Shown: in pieces, positions 18,711 through 27,523 of the stretch | Layout: every line of letters begins with the position of its first letter | Numbering within the stretch: the first letter of the stretch is position 1 | Assembly (NCBI RefSeq): GCF_004803815.1 | Contig: NZ_CP012544.1 | Coordinates: 1,550,001-1,614,000 of the forward strand | DNA: 64,000 nt | DNA from: Campylobacter showae | GTDB taxonomy: Bacteria; Campylobacterota; Campylobacteria; Campylobacterales; Campylobacteraceae | Reading direction: 5' to 3' | The notes under the pieces: generated by a model | Told to the model about the DNA's origin: nothing | The model's database searches: none | What the model saw: the letters and a program-made list of their open reading frames with translations, nothing else | Translations under genes and position numbers: made by a program

Positions 18711-19541
18711 TTATCCGCCGTGAATCCACATATCCAGCTCCTGTTCTGCCGGAGCTTTGATATCAAAATTTATATTTCCGCAATTATCGTATGAGAATTT
18801 ACGTCGCAAATGCTTCATATGAGTATAAGCTAAGACTTCATTAAGGCTTTCTAAGTTCTCATATCCGTTTTTTATTCGCATTAAATTTTCTTTGCTTTTG
18901 ATTTTTGTTAAATCTTCCTTATTGTTAAGCTCGATATACCAACTTATATAACCAGGTCTGGCATAATTCACAAAAAATTTATTCTCTTTTATTAAAAATG
19001 ATTTTTCTAAAAACATTTTTCCACCATGAAGCGGATTTTTCTCTTCGGACAAGATGATAGGCTTTTTAAAGCCTAAAATTTCATCCTTATATACAAAATA
19101 TTTTGATAGATCGGAGATATCTATTTGCATCTTGTCTTTTATCTCATAATCAAAACTCTTTCTGTCGGTATTTTCAACCAAAAAATCAAACCAGTTTTCT
19201 TCATTAAAATCGCCGATTAGATAGAGCTTGGAGATGTGCGCCGTATAAAAACTATGGCCGAAAATTTTTATATCGTGCTCATCGATAATGGTATTTCGCA
19301 GAACCTCATAGTCGTGATATCTTTTAAAATAATTTATAGCGGCATTTTGAAGTAGCTCTTTGTTACTCAGAATTCTATTCTCTTTTAGACAATATCCCTT
19401 TTGATATTTGTAATAGCTAAAAATATTAACTATGCAGGAGCCTTGCGAAGTGGAGTAATCCGGCACGATGCGGATAAACAGGGCGCAGAAAAGTAGCGCC
19501 GTGGCTATGATTTTAAATTTATATTTGCGAAATTTCATCAC
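18711..19541 (-). CDS. Membrane-anchored protein of unknown function, A/T-rich
   Basis: 276 residues, two adjacent ATGs at the start. A basic N-terminus and one hydrophobic segment (about 9-25) form a signal anchor; the rest is polar and rich in Lys, Asn, Ile, Tyr and Glu. I recognise no domain. Cys residues at about 35, 51 and 259 would be periplasmic. Codon use is visibly more A/T-rich than the flanking glycosyltransferases, which suggests a different origin. It lies between the waaL-deacetylase pair and the frameshifted membrane gene on the same strand, but 138 bases after the deacetylase stop, so it may have its own promoter. Confidence 0.6.
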   Translation of the reverse strand: MMKFRKYKFKIIATALLFCALFIRIVPDYSTSQGSCIVNIFSYYKYQKGYCLKENRILSNKELLQNAAINYFKRYHDYEVLRNTIIDEHDIKIFGHSFYTAHISKLYLIGDFNEENWFDFLVENTDRKSFDYEIKDKMQIDISDLSKYFVYKDEILGFKKPIILSEEKNPLHGGKMFLEKSFLIKENKFFVNYARPGYISWYIELNNKEDLTKIKSKENLMRIKNGYENLESLNEVLAYTHMKHLRRKFSYDNCGNINFDIKAPAEQELDMWIHGG

Positions 19542-19679
19542 GATCCTTTAGACGCCAAAGCGAGCAAAAACCTCGCCGCGCGAAATTACGTCCATTATTT
19601 CGCGCCTCTCAAATTTGGGCCAAATTTTAGCTAGACTCGTCAAAATGCCCAAAGTTTACTCAAAATTTAGAGCAAAATT

Positions 19680-20438
19680 TTACTTCTTTATCTTCGAGTA
19701 TATACCGCCCAAAATGTCGTTTTGATAGATAAAAAGCGTGCGCTTTAGCCACGCAGCGTCCTTTTTAGCGGCGATGCGCTTGATAGCAGATAGGTCGCCG
19801 CCTGGTCTATTTATACCTCGCTGCGTCGTGAAAAACGCCTCGTAGCCCGCCTGCCTAGCTAGACGGATCAAATTTTCGTCGTATTTGCCGCGCGGCCAGC
19901 ACAAAATTTTATCCTCGATGCCCAAATTTGCGCGCATAAACTCGCGGCACCGAGCGAAATTTTCCTCAGGCGGGAGCGCGCCGAAATACTCGTCAAAATG
20001 CGTGTGCGTATGCGAGTGAAAGTCAAAAACGTCCCGCATCGCAGCTATCTCGTTAAGACTCAAAAATACGTCCTGCGGGCGCTGGGGCGCTGCTTTTTTG
20101 TATTCGGAGTGAGTTAGCTCGATAAACTCGCCCCGCCGCATGCTCGCGCGCTCTATCCACTGCGTCACTAAAAATATCGTCGCCCGCAGCCCAAACTCGC
20201 GCAAGACCGGGTAGGCGTAAACGTAGTTGTCCTTCCAACCGTCGTCAAAGGTGATGAGGACGCTTTTTTTAGGCACGGCTAGCTCGCCTTTTTTGTACAG
20301 GGTAAACTCCGCCGCGCTTAAAGTTTTATATCCCGCCTCCGCTAAAAACCGCATCTGCGAGGCAAAATCCTCTACGCTAGAGGCGATAAATCCGCCCTTT
20401 TTTAAAACGTGATGATACATCAAAACGCTAACGCTCAA
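19680..20438 (-). CDS. Polysaccharide deacetylase (NodB domain)
   Basis: 252 residues, carbohydrate esterase 4 fold. The catalytic TFDDG lies at 63-67, the metal-binding HSHTHTH at 141-147, and the CWPRGKY region at 180-186 corresponds to the arginine motif. There is no signal peptide, so it probably acts on a cytoplasmic or lipid-linked substrate such as an N-acetylhexosamine of the lipo-oligosaccharide. It overlaps the waaL-like gene upstream by 11 bases, which ties it to surface glycan assembly. Similar NodB genes sit in the lipo-oligosaccharide loci of other campylobacters. Confidence 0.85.
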   Translation of the reverse strand: MSVSVLMYHHVLKKGGFIASSVEDFASQMRFLAEAGYKTLSAAEFTLYKKGELAVPKKSVLITFDDGWKDNYVYAYPVLREFGLRATIFLVTQWIERASMRRGEFIELTHSEYKKAAPQRPQDVFLSLNEIAAMRDVFDFHSHTHTHFDEYFGALPPEENFARCREFMRANLGIEDKILCWPRGKYDENLIRLARQAGYEAFFTTQRGINRPGGDLSAIKRIAAKKDAAWLKRTLFIYQNDILGGIYSKIKK

Positions 20439-21765
20439 CGCCGCCTCCTTTAGCTTCTGTCCGCGTGGCTAGCAAGACGAAAAATCCTAGCATATAAAAC
20501 ATATAAAGTATGCGTAAATTTATCGCTTCAAACAGCCCGCGCACGCCGAAATAACACGCTAACGAGATAAAAATCGCCGCAAAAAGCAGCTCGCGCGAGC
20601 GTAAAAAATGCCTAAACGAATATGCTAAAAGCGAGACAAAGCCTCCAAACATCAGCGCAGTGCCGACCGCGCCGTAGTAGTAGTAGTGTCCGATAAAAAA
20701 AGGCTCGTCGTTAAACCAATACCGCTCGCCGTTTGGCCTCGTCTGCATCATCGAGATCTGCGCGCCCTTGTCCGCCTCGCCCCGCAAAAAGGCGTCGTAC
20801 TGCTCCTTGCCGTATCCAAGCCCAGTTATCGCGCGCGGACTAGCAAAAAGCAGCGGCAAGCGCTCCTTTAAAATCAAATCGCGCCCCGAGCTAAAGCCCG
20901 CACCCGCGATACGCTCCCTCATACTCTCGTTTTCGAGACTTGCCTCGCTCACTATACCGATCTGCAAAAATTTATACATCGCCGTGGGCGAACTCAAAAC
21001 CGCCACCGACGCGCCCGCGACGCAAACGGCAAAAATAACGGCAAAGAGTTTAAATTTACGCTTCGCTTCGCCGCCTAAGATATACAAACAAAAACCAAAC
21101 AAAACAAAACAAACCAGCATCGCTCCCCAGCTGCCCCTAACGCCGCTCAAAACATCAAGCCCTACGGCTGCTAGACAAAGCGTGCCGCACGCAACTCGCG
21201 CCCAAAGCCGCCTAAAAATAAAAGCTCCCGCTAGCGCAAAAGGCAAAAATCTATCCACGTAGTCCGCATACGCTCGGCGCACGACCCGCGCGTCAAATTC
21301 GCTCGCGCTACCAAGCCTCTCAAACTCGCTAAAAAGCGGCGCGGCGTAGTAAATGCTAATAACCGCAAAGGCCGCTATCAGCGCGTAAAAAAATGATTTT
21401 GCTTGATCGGTCTCGCCGTTTGCCACGACGTAGACGATGAGCAAAAAAGCAAATCCGCGCCCAAACTCGCCCGCAGCGTTGCCCAGCGAATCAAACTGCG
21501 GCGCGTAGGGAAAGGCCGAGATCAAAAACGCGTAAAAGGTAAATGCGATAAGACAAAACGCTGGCGCGCGAGAAAGACTGAAATTTACCCCGACTCTTGC
21601 GGCAAATCGCGTCCTATCCGTGAAATAAAGACAGATCGCGCAAACAAGCGCGAGGTAAAGCGAGATATTTTTCGCCGCCGTCATGCGCGGGATATGCTCG
21701 CAGGCGATAAAAACGCAAACAAGATATAAGGCGGCGTTTTGCAAGCGGTTTTGTAGCTTCGTCAT
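20428..21765 (-). CDS. waaL: O-antigen ligase / WaaL-like membrane protein
   Basis: 445 residues from the ATG at 21765, chosen for its AAGGGAG ribosome site. About ten membrane segments with a large polar loop around residues 280-360 between the last segments, as in the Wzy_C (PF04932) ligases; GLGYGKEQYDAFL within that loop matches the usual G-x-G-x-x-x region. Such enzymes join undecaprenyl-linked glycans to the lipid A core in the periplasm, or polymerise repeat units. The deacetylase downstream overlaps it. Wzy polymerase is the alternative, but the core-locus context favours ligase. Confidence 0.75.
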   Translation of the reverse strand: MTKLQNRLQNAALYLVCVFIACEHIPRMTAAKNISLYLALVCAICLYFTDRTRFAARVGVNFSLSRAPAFCLIAFTFYAFLISAFPYAPQFDSLGNAAGEFGRGFAFLLIVYVVANGETDQAKSFFYALIAAFAVISIYYAAPLFSEFERLGSASEFDARVVRRAYADYVDRFLPFALAGAFIFRRLWARVACGTLCLAAVGLDVLSGVRGSWGAMLVCFVLFGFCLYILGGEAKRKFKLFAVIFAVCVAGASVAVLSSPTAMYKFLQIGIVSEASLENESMRERIAGAGFSSGRDLILKERLPLLFASPRAITGLGYGKEQYDAFLRGEADKGAQISMMQTRPNGERYWFNDEPFFIGHYYYYGAVGTALMFGGFVSLLAYSFRHFLRSRELLFAAIFISLACYFGVRGLFEAINLRILYMFYMLGFFVLLATRTEAKGGGVER

Positions 21766-21790
21766 TTTCTCCCTTAATTTTAAAACGCCC

Positions 21791-21796
21791 ATTATA
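21791..21796 (-). promoter_or_regulatory. -10 box of the waaL operon
   Basis: Perfect TATAAT on the reverse strand (TCGTTATAATGGGC), 25 bases before the WaaL ATG, with a T-rich stretch upstream. Confidence 0.6.
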
Positions 21797-21928
21797 ACGA
21801 TAAAATCATTAAAATCCAGTAAGCGGTTTTTGGCTAAATTTTACTCGCAATCGCTCAAAAACCGGCCGTAAATTTATAAATTTATGCTAAATTTAGGCTA
21901 AATTCTATAAATAATAAAGGTCCAAATT

Positions 21929-23218
21929 TTGATATATTTTCTCATATATTTGCTGATTTACCCATATCTTTTCGCGATGAAAAAGCTAAAATTTAAAGGC
22001 GAAAAAGGCAAAACTTTACTCATCCAAACCGCTAAAATCGGCGACTACGCAAACTCGACCGTGATCTTTGACAGGCTTGGCAAATTTGACGTGCTAATCG
22101 ACGAGATAAACCTAGCCTTCGCAAAACACGACAGCCGAATAGAAAAAATATTTACGATAAACGGCGCAAAACGCAAAAAAGCCTCAAAAATAGGACTCGC
22201 GCTCGAGCTTTTTTCGCGCAACTACGATAGCGTCTACGTACTGATGCCAAACAGCCTAAATCTCTTTTTGGCGCGCTGTACGCTGGCTAAAAATATCGTC
22301 GCCGTGTATCACTACGCAGCCTCCAGCGACTTTGGCCTGCTCGCGCTCGGTATGAAAAAAGTGCCGCATACCCTGCACGATCTCACGCTGCTAACCTACC
22401 TAAAAACGCTGAACGAGAGCGAGCTAAAATATGAAAAATGCTTGCAAAAACCGCTTTTTATCCCGCAAGAAAATCTAATAAAAAGTAGCAAATTTAAAAT
22501 CGGCGTGAGCCTAAGCGCGGGCAATAAAATGAAAACGCCGCCAAATCATACTTGGGAGAAAATCTTTGAGATTTTTGCCAAATTTGACTGCGAGGTTTAT
22601 ATTTTCGGCGTCGGCGAGGAGGCGGCTCTTCTAAAAAACCTGCTCGCGGAAAATGCGGACGAAAAACGGGCGAAAAATCCTAGCGATAGGCAATTTTGTG
22701 CGGATTTGGCTGATAGCGATACGAGAGAAATTTACGGCGGCCTTGAAAATGCAAACGGCGAAAGCGCAAAGGCTCAAATTTGCAGCAAAAACAGCACTAG
22801 CGGCGGGTCAAATTTAAGCTCGCGGATTTGCGATACTTACGTGAAAAAAATCGGCGAAAATGAGCTAAAAATCATCTCTTTGATAGGTAAAATCAAGCTT
22901 GAGGAGTTGCCGTTTTATCTCTCGCAGATGCAGCTTTACGCGAGCTCGGATACGGGCAACTACTACGTCGCAGATAGCGTGCGAACGCCCACGATCTGCC
23001 TGATGGGGCCTTGTTTTGCAAGCGAGCAAAGAGGAGTCGCCGACTCGCTCGTGATCAGCTCACATCTGCCGCCCGTTAGCTCCGTGTTTAAAACCGTGCG
23101 GGGTATCGACGCGAGCGCATTTTTCGAGCTTAGCGAGCAAAACCTCGCAGACATCGAGGCCTTCATCAAAGTTCGCTATATATCCTATCTATCCCGCGAA
23201 GATAATTTTCTATGCTAA
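21929..23218 (+). CDS. GT9 heptosyltransferase-like glycosyltransferase with low-complexity insert
   Basis: 429 residues from a TTG at 21929 (AATAAAGG eight bases before); an ATG at 21977 is an alternative that would remove the first 16, hydrophobic, residues. TLLIQTAKIGDYANSTVIF is the GT9 donor-site strand, GVSLSAGNKMKTPP the acceptor domain link, and ASSDTGNYYVADSVRTPTICLMGP the ADP-heptose site. About residues 240-300 are a Ser/Asn/Ala-rich insert absent from ordinary family members and include AAATTT-coded words. The 3' end overlaps the convergent GT4 gene by 53 bases. The acceptor is unknown. Confidence 0.78.
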   Translation: MIYFLIYLLIYPYLFAMKKLKFKGEKGKTLLIQTAKIGDYANSTVIFDRLGKFDVLIDEINLAFAKHDSRIEKIFTINGAKRKKASKIGLALELFSRNYDSVYVLMPNSLNLFLARCTLAKNIVAVYHYAASSDFGLLALGMKKVPHTLHDLTLLTYLKTLNESELKYEKCLQKPLFIPQENLIKSSKFKIGVSLSAGNKMKTPPNHTWEKIFEIFAKFDCEVYIFGVGEEAALLKNLLAENADEKRAKNPSDRQFCADLADSDTREIYGGLENANGESAKAQICSKNSTSGGSNLSSRICDTYVKKIGENELKIISLIGKIKLEELPFYLSQMQLYASSDTGNYYVADSVRTPTICLMGPCFASEQRGVADSLVISSHLPPVSSVFKTVRGIDASAFFELSEQNLADIEAFIKVRYISYLSREDNFLC

Positions 23219-24353
23219 ATGCCTTTATAACGGCATCGTCGGGGCTTTTTGAGCCAGGTTTTTGTAAGCCGTCAAAGCAGGCTAAAAGCGCGTCCGAGCT
23301 TCTTTGAACTATAAAAAAGTCTTGCTTTTTAGAGGAGATTTCATAAATCTCCCTTATGACGGCGATATCAGAGTACACCACGCCAAGCCCGCAGCCAAGC
23401 GCCTCGATGACGACCCTAGGTAGCCCCTCGTCGCTGGAAAATCCAAGCACGTAGTCGCACGCGGTATAAATCTCGTCCATCTTTGAAACAAAGCCTAGAT
23501 ACTCGGCCTTGCCCAATTTTATCAGCGCGTCAAATTTGGCTTTCGCGCCAGCTTTTAGCTCGCCTCCGCCCGCGAAATAAACCTTTACATCGCTTCTTTT
23601 TAAGCCCGCAAGCGCGTCAAAAACTAGCTCGTGCCCCTTTAGCGTCAAGAAATTTGCAGGCATTACGATATTTATTTTTTCGGCGTCAAATTCGGCTTTT
23701 AGGGCGGCGCTTTTATCGTCGCTGCTGTTTTTTAAATTTGACCAAGAACGGCTCAAATTTTCATCCGTCTCAAACTTTTCCCGCCTTAAAACAGGCGCCT
23801 TGACGGGATTGTAAACCACGTTTTTAGGCATATTTATCTGCGCGGCGTAAAAATCGTAAGTCGCGTTTGAAACGCAAACGGGCGTAAATTTTAGCCGCTT
23901 TAAAATTTCAAGCTTAAAGGGCTCGACGGCCGAATTTTTACGCAGATGTTGGACTACCGCGATATTTAGGGCGTTTGCGGCGGCGATGTAGGCGAGATTA
24001 GTTGAAAAGTGATTATTTAGATGAAGGATATCTGGCCGCGCCTGCCGCAGCAAACAAAGCGCGTAGTCGTAGTCTTTTTTGTATAGGTATTTTGCCAACA
24101 TTTGCCCGCCCAGCGCGCGCAAAAGCTCTTTTTTTAGCTTTGAGGGCTGTTTTTTGGGCTTAAATTTTATAAATTTCGCCCCGGCTTCTTCTATGATTTG
24201 CGAGATATTGCGCCCGCCCGCCTCGTAATCAGTCTCAAAAAAAGCGCAAAGCTCGTATTTTTGCTGCGCGGCAAGTCCCCGCAAAAGATACAAAAAACTC
24301 TTCGTCCCGCCGCCGTATTCGCGCCCCTTATCGACGAATAAAATTTTTTTCAA
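23166..24353 (-). CDS. GT4 glycosyltransferase
   Basis: 395 residues, GT-B fold. The N-terminus has FVDKGREYGGGTKSF as the glycine loop; the C-terminal half carries GGGELKAG and the E-x7-E-like region in SDEGLPRVVIEALGCG. It overlaps the preceding GT9 gene by four bases and is the last of four alternating GT4/GT9 genes on this strand. Donor and acceptor cannot be read; a lipo-oligosaccharide core hexosyltransferase is the likely role. About residues 225-245 hold a short low-complexity stretch. Confidence 0.83.
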   Translation of the reverse strand: MKKILFVDKGREYGGGTKSFLYLLRGLAAQQKYELCAFFETDYEAGGRNISQIIEEAGAKFIKFKPKKQPSKLKKELLRALGGQMLAKYLYKKDYDYALCLLRQARPDILHLNNHFSTNLAYIAAANALNIAVVQHLRKNSAVEPFKLEILKRLKFTPVCVSNATYDFYAAQINMPKNVVYNPVKAPVLRREKFETDENLSRSWSNLKNSSDDKSAALKAEFDAEKINIVMPANFLTLKGHELVFDALAGLKRSDVKVYFAGGGELKAGAKAKFDALIKLGKAEYLGFVSKMDEIYTACDYVLGFSSDEGLPRVVIEALGCGLGVVYSDIAVIREIYEISSKKQDFFIVQRSSDALLACFDGLQKPGSKSPDDAVIKAFSIENYLRGIDRIYSEL

Positions 24354-25423
24354 ATCATTTCCTTTAACATCTCCCAGACCTCATCCGCGCCTATTTGCAG
24401 CATGCACTCCTGAAATTTGCAGTTTTTGCCGACGCAAGGCGAACAAGTGCGCGGCTTTTTGATAAATTTATGGATATTTTTATCAAAATCGGGATTTGAA
24501 TTTACGGGCGAGGCGACGGCAAAAAGCCCGATCGTGGGCGTTTTTAGCGCGGCTGCGACATGCAGCGGACCGGTATCTGGCGTCACAAGCACATCAAGCC
24601 TAGCTATCAGCGCGGCAGCCTCTCGCAGACTAAATTTACCCGCCGCATCTATCACGTGCGCGCTTCTTAACTCCTCGTCTAACTGCGCGGTCATCGCTCG
24701 CTCGGCGGGACTGCCCGTTAGTACGATAACGGCGTCCGTGCGCTCCAAAATCATCTCCGCCAGCTCCCGCCAACGCTGCCAAAACCACTGTCTGGAAACC
24801 GTGCTAGCCCCCATCTGAAAGCCGATAAATTTACGCGCGCCGCAGCCTTTTAGCATCTCATCGACGCGGGTAAAGTCCTCATCGCGCAAATACAAATTTA
24901 GCCTCGTGTCGCGGCTCTCAATACCCACGAATTTAAGCTGCTCGAGTCGGTTTAGCACGACATATCGCTCATCTCCGTAAGACTCTGGAGCGTTTGAGTG
25001 AAAGGAGCTAAATTTATTGCCGACATTTGGTAGTTTAAATACGTATTTGGCTCCGCTTAAAACGGCTAAGGGCGTAGCCTGCGGCTCGTTTGAGTGCAGG
25101 ATAAAGATGACGTCCGGTTTTATCTTTTTTAGCTGCGATAAAGCGCGCAAAAAGCCGCCCTTTTTGCCGTCATAAAGCAAAATTTCGTCGATATTTGGAT
25201 CGGTTTTAAAAAGCGATGCTGTAGATGGGTTTAGTAGCGCGACGGTGCGTACGTGCGGGAAATTTTGCCGAAAAACGCGAAAAACGGGCGTGTTAAAAAT
25301 CGTATCGCCAAGCGCGGTGTTGCTAAAAAAACAGACCGTTTGGATGGGCTGCGTAACCAGCTGCGTTTTGCGCACGCTTTTAAATAGCAAAATGAGCCGC
25401 GCCGCGCTCTCAAAGAGCCTCAT
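24350..25423 (-). CDS. GT9 heptosyltransferase
   Basis: 357 residues from the ATG at 25423, which lies inside the 3' end of the upstream gene (14-base overlap); seven residues further upstream are possible. CFFSNTALGDTIFNTPVF is the donor-domain signature, QMGASTVSRQW and TPDTGPLHVAAALKTPTIGLFAVASP the ADP-heptose site. The C-terminal cluster CSPCVGKNCKFQECM has four Cys, as in several WaaF/WaaQ-like proteins. Probably adds a heptose, or a sugar in a heptose-like linkage, to the core. Confidence 0.85.
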   Translation of the reverse strand: MRLFESAARLILLFKSVRKTQLVTQPIQTVCFFSNTALGDTIFNTPVFRVFRQNFPHVRTVALLNPSTASLFKTDPNIDEILLYDGKKGGFLRALSQLKKIKPDVIFILHSNEPQATPLAVLSGAKYVFKLPNVGNKFSSFHSNAPESYGDERYVVLNRLEQLKFVGIESRDTRLNLYLRDEDFTRVDEMLKGCGARKFIGFQMGASTVSRQWFWQRWRELAEMILERTDAVIVLTGSPAERAMTAQLDEELRSAHVIDAAGKFSLREAAALIARLDVLVTPDTGPLHVAAALKTPTIGLFAVASPVNSNPDFDKNIHKFIKKPRTCSPCVGKNCKFQECMLQIGADEVWEMLKEMI

Positions 25424-26462
25424 ACATCGCTTCCGTCTGCGCAACCATCGTCTCTATCGAGAAGTTTTGCACGATAAACTCCCTCGCGTTCGCGCTAAAT
25501 TTAGCCCGAAGCGCCGAGTCTTCTATCAGCGTTTTTAAGGCCGCTTTGAGCGATTCTTTGTCGCCGTTTTTAAACAAAAGCCCCGTTTCGCCGCTACTTA
25601 TCGCTTCTCCGATGCCGCCAGCGTCGCTACCGATGCAAGGCACCCCGCACGACTGCGCCTCGAGCAGCGCCGTGCCCAGCGCCTCCATCTTTGAAGGTAG
25701 CACGAAAATATCAAAACTACCCAAAAACTCGCTCACATCGGTGCGCGAGCCTAGCATATAGATGTTTGGCGTCTTTATTTTTTTTAGATTTTCCTCCTGT
25801 GGGCCGTCGCCGACCACGACTAGAGCGGTATTTGGTAGATCTAGCTCGCTAAAAGCTTCAAATAAGAGCTGATGATTTTTCGCTGCGCGCAAGACCGCCA
25901 CGATACCGACTACGACGCAGCCCGAGCTCAAATTTAGCTCCGTTTTTATATTTTTAGTAAAATTTGGATTAAACCTTGCCGTATCCACGCCCGTATAGAT
26001 AACGTCTATCAAATTTTCCCGCACGCCCTGCGAGACTAGCTGGGCTTTTACGGCGTTTGAGACGGCTACGATTTTATCGTTTACGTTGTAGCTAAATGCC
26101 GACCTGATCGGCGTTTGCAGGTGTCTAGTGCGCACTACTTTAGCGCCCGTTAGCTTTGCTACGATCGCGCCGATGTTGCCGTCTTTGCCCGAGTGCGTGG
26201 CGATGATCAAGATATTTTTTTCGCGCACGAAACGGCAAATTTTAAAAATTTCAAAAATATTATAGACCTTGCTTAGGTTAAATTCTACAAACTCGCAATC
26301 AATCGGCTTTTCAAAGCTTTTTGATCCTGGATTTAGCGCGTAAAATACCTTAAATTTATCCTTATTTAGCCCGTTTATGACCCGCTGCGTGCGGTGCTCC
26401 TGACCGCCGAATCCTAGCGAGCTTTCAAGCTCTAAGATATTGATTTTATCTGCTTTTTTCAT
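25410..26462 (-). CDS. GT4 glycosyltransferase
   Basis: 350 residues. The N-terminal SSLGFGGQEHRTQR loop, VVGDGPQEENLKK and the E-x7-E region SKMEALGTALLEAQSCG are classic GT4 features of lipo-oligosaccharide or capsule hexosyltransferases. It overlaps the GT9 gene upstream by four bases and the GT9 gene downstream by 14. Sequence is complete. The sugar is not predictable. Confidence 0.86.
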   Translation of the reverse strand: MKKADKINILELESSLGFGGQEHRTQRVINGLNKDKFKVFYALNPGSKSFEKPIDCEFVEFNLSKVYNIFEIFKICRFVREKNILIIATHSGKDGNIGAIVAKLTGAKVVRTRHLQTPIRSAFSYNVNDKIVAVSNAVKAQLVSQGVRENLIDVIYTGVDTARFNPNFTKNIKTELNLSSGCVVVGIVAVLRAAKNHQLLFEAFSELDLPNTALVVVGDGPQEENLKKIKTPNIYMLGSRTDVSEFLGSFDIFVLPSKMEALGTALLEAQSCGVPCIGSDAGGIGEAISSGETGLLFKNGDKESLKAALKTLIEDSALRAKFSANAREFIVQNFSIETMVAQTEAMYEAL

Positions 26463-27391
26463 ATATTTTTGACCGCCTCGTAGATTTCCTCGTCCACTAC
26501 GTCCTGCGCCCTTTTGCTAGCGCTTTGTAGCACGGTGCACGGTGCTCCGCCGTAAACCGGAGCCCAGCGAGCGGCGTCTGTTTTGCCAAGCACCAGCACC
26601 GTTTTTACGCCAAGTGCGGGAGCTAGGTGCGCCACTCCGCCGTCAAGCGTTAGGACAAATTTAGCTGCCTGGATGTAGCCTGCAAGCTCATCTAGGCTCG
26701 CAGTCGCGGCAAACTCCACGCCCGCCTCTCGCGCTACTTTTTCGCCAAATTTTACGTCCTCAGCGCTAACGGCGACGCGTCCGAAATTTTGTTTTAAAAA
26801 CGCCAAAATCAGCAAAATTTTAGCCTCGTCCATGCGGTTTTGCTCTACCCTCGAGGATACGTGAAAAAATACAAAATCCTTAAATTTCTCGCTTTTAAAG
26901 CTCGGTACGTAAAACGTCTTTTCCCCGTCAAATTTCGCTCCCAGCGGCGCTACTAGCTCGCAGCAAAGCAGCACCTCGTGAGGAGGCGGATTAAAGCTTA
27001 GTTTATGCGTTATCAACGATCCGCCCTCGTTTTGCTTTGCCGCGCCTATCGTCGTTTTAGCTGCGGCTGCTCTGGCAAATATCGCGGCCGATGGAGAATA
27101 GGCGCTCCTAAAAATCACGGTCGCATCGTATTTTTCGCGGCGAATTTGAAGCAAAATTTTACATTTTCCCCAAAACGCCCGCACCTTTGCCGCCGCTCCT
27201 TTTACGTGCTTTGGTTTGGTGTAGATATAGATTTTATTTAAAAATGGATTGCCGCAAACGACGCATGCGTTTAAGCTGTTTACTACGATGTCGATCTGTG
27301 CGTGCAGATGAGCTTTTCGCAGCGCTTCAATCGCCGGCGTCGTGCAGATGAGATCGCCGATGTTATCGTTTCTAACGAGCAAAATTTTCAC
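26459..27391 (-). CDS. GT9 heptosyltransferase
   Basis: 310 residues from a GTG with AAAAGGA before it. ILLVRNDNIGDLICTTPAI is the family N-terminus and LDGGVAHLAPALGVKTVLVLG the donor site; HVSSRVEQNRM matches the central link seen in short GT9 members. First gene of the four-gene reverse operon (GT9-GT4-GT9-GT4) with a TATAAT box at 27411-27416. Confidence 0.85.
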   Translation of the reverse strand: MKILLVRNDNIGDLICTTPAIEALRKAHLHAQIDIVVNSLNACVVCGNPFLNKIYIYTKPKHVKGAAAKVRAFWGKCKILLQIRREKYDATVIFRSAYSPSAAIFARAAAAKTTIGAAKQNEGGSLITHKLSFNPPPHEVLLCCELVAPLGAKFDGEKTFYVPSFKSEKFKDFVFFHVSSRVEQNRMDEAKILLILAFLKQNFGRVAVSAEDVKFGEKVAREAGVEFAATASLDELAGYIQAAKFVLTLDGGVAHLAPALGVKTVLVLGKTDAARWAPVYGGAPCTVLQSASKRAQDVVDEEIYEAVKNI

Positions 27392-27410
27392 GATTTTCCT
27401 TTTTTGCGCG

Positions 27411-27416
27411 ATTATA
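27411..27416 (-). promoter_or_regulatory. -10 box of the GT9-GT4-GT9-GT4 operon
   Basis: Perfect TATAAT on the reverse strand in AGGTATAATCGCGC, 20 bases before the GTG start. Confidence 0.6.
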
Positions 27417-27523
27417 CCTATTTTACGCTTATACTTATTTACGCCCGCATCCGTCGCACGTCTAGCATAACCTAAAATTCATCAAAAAACTTATAAAATA
27501 CCGCTAAATTTTAAAAGGCGAAC

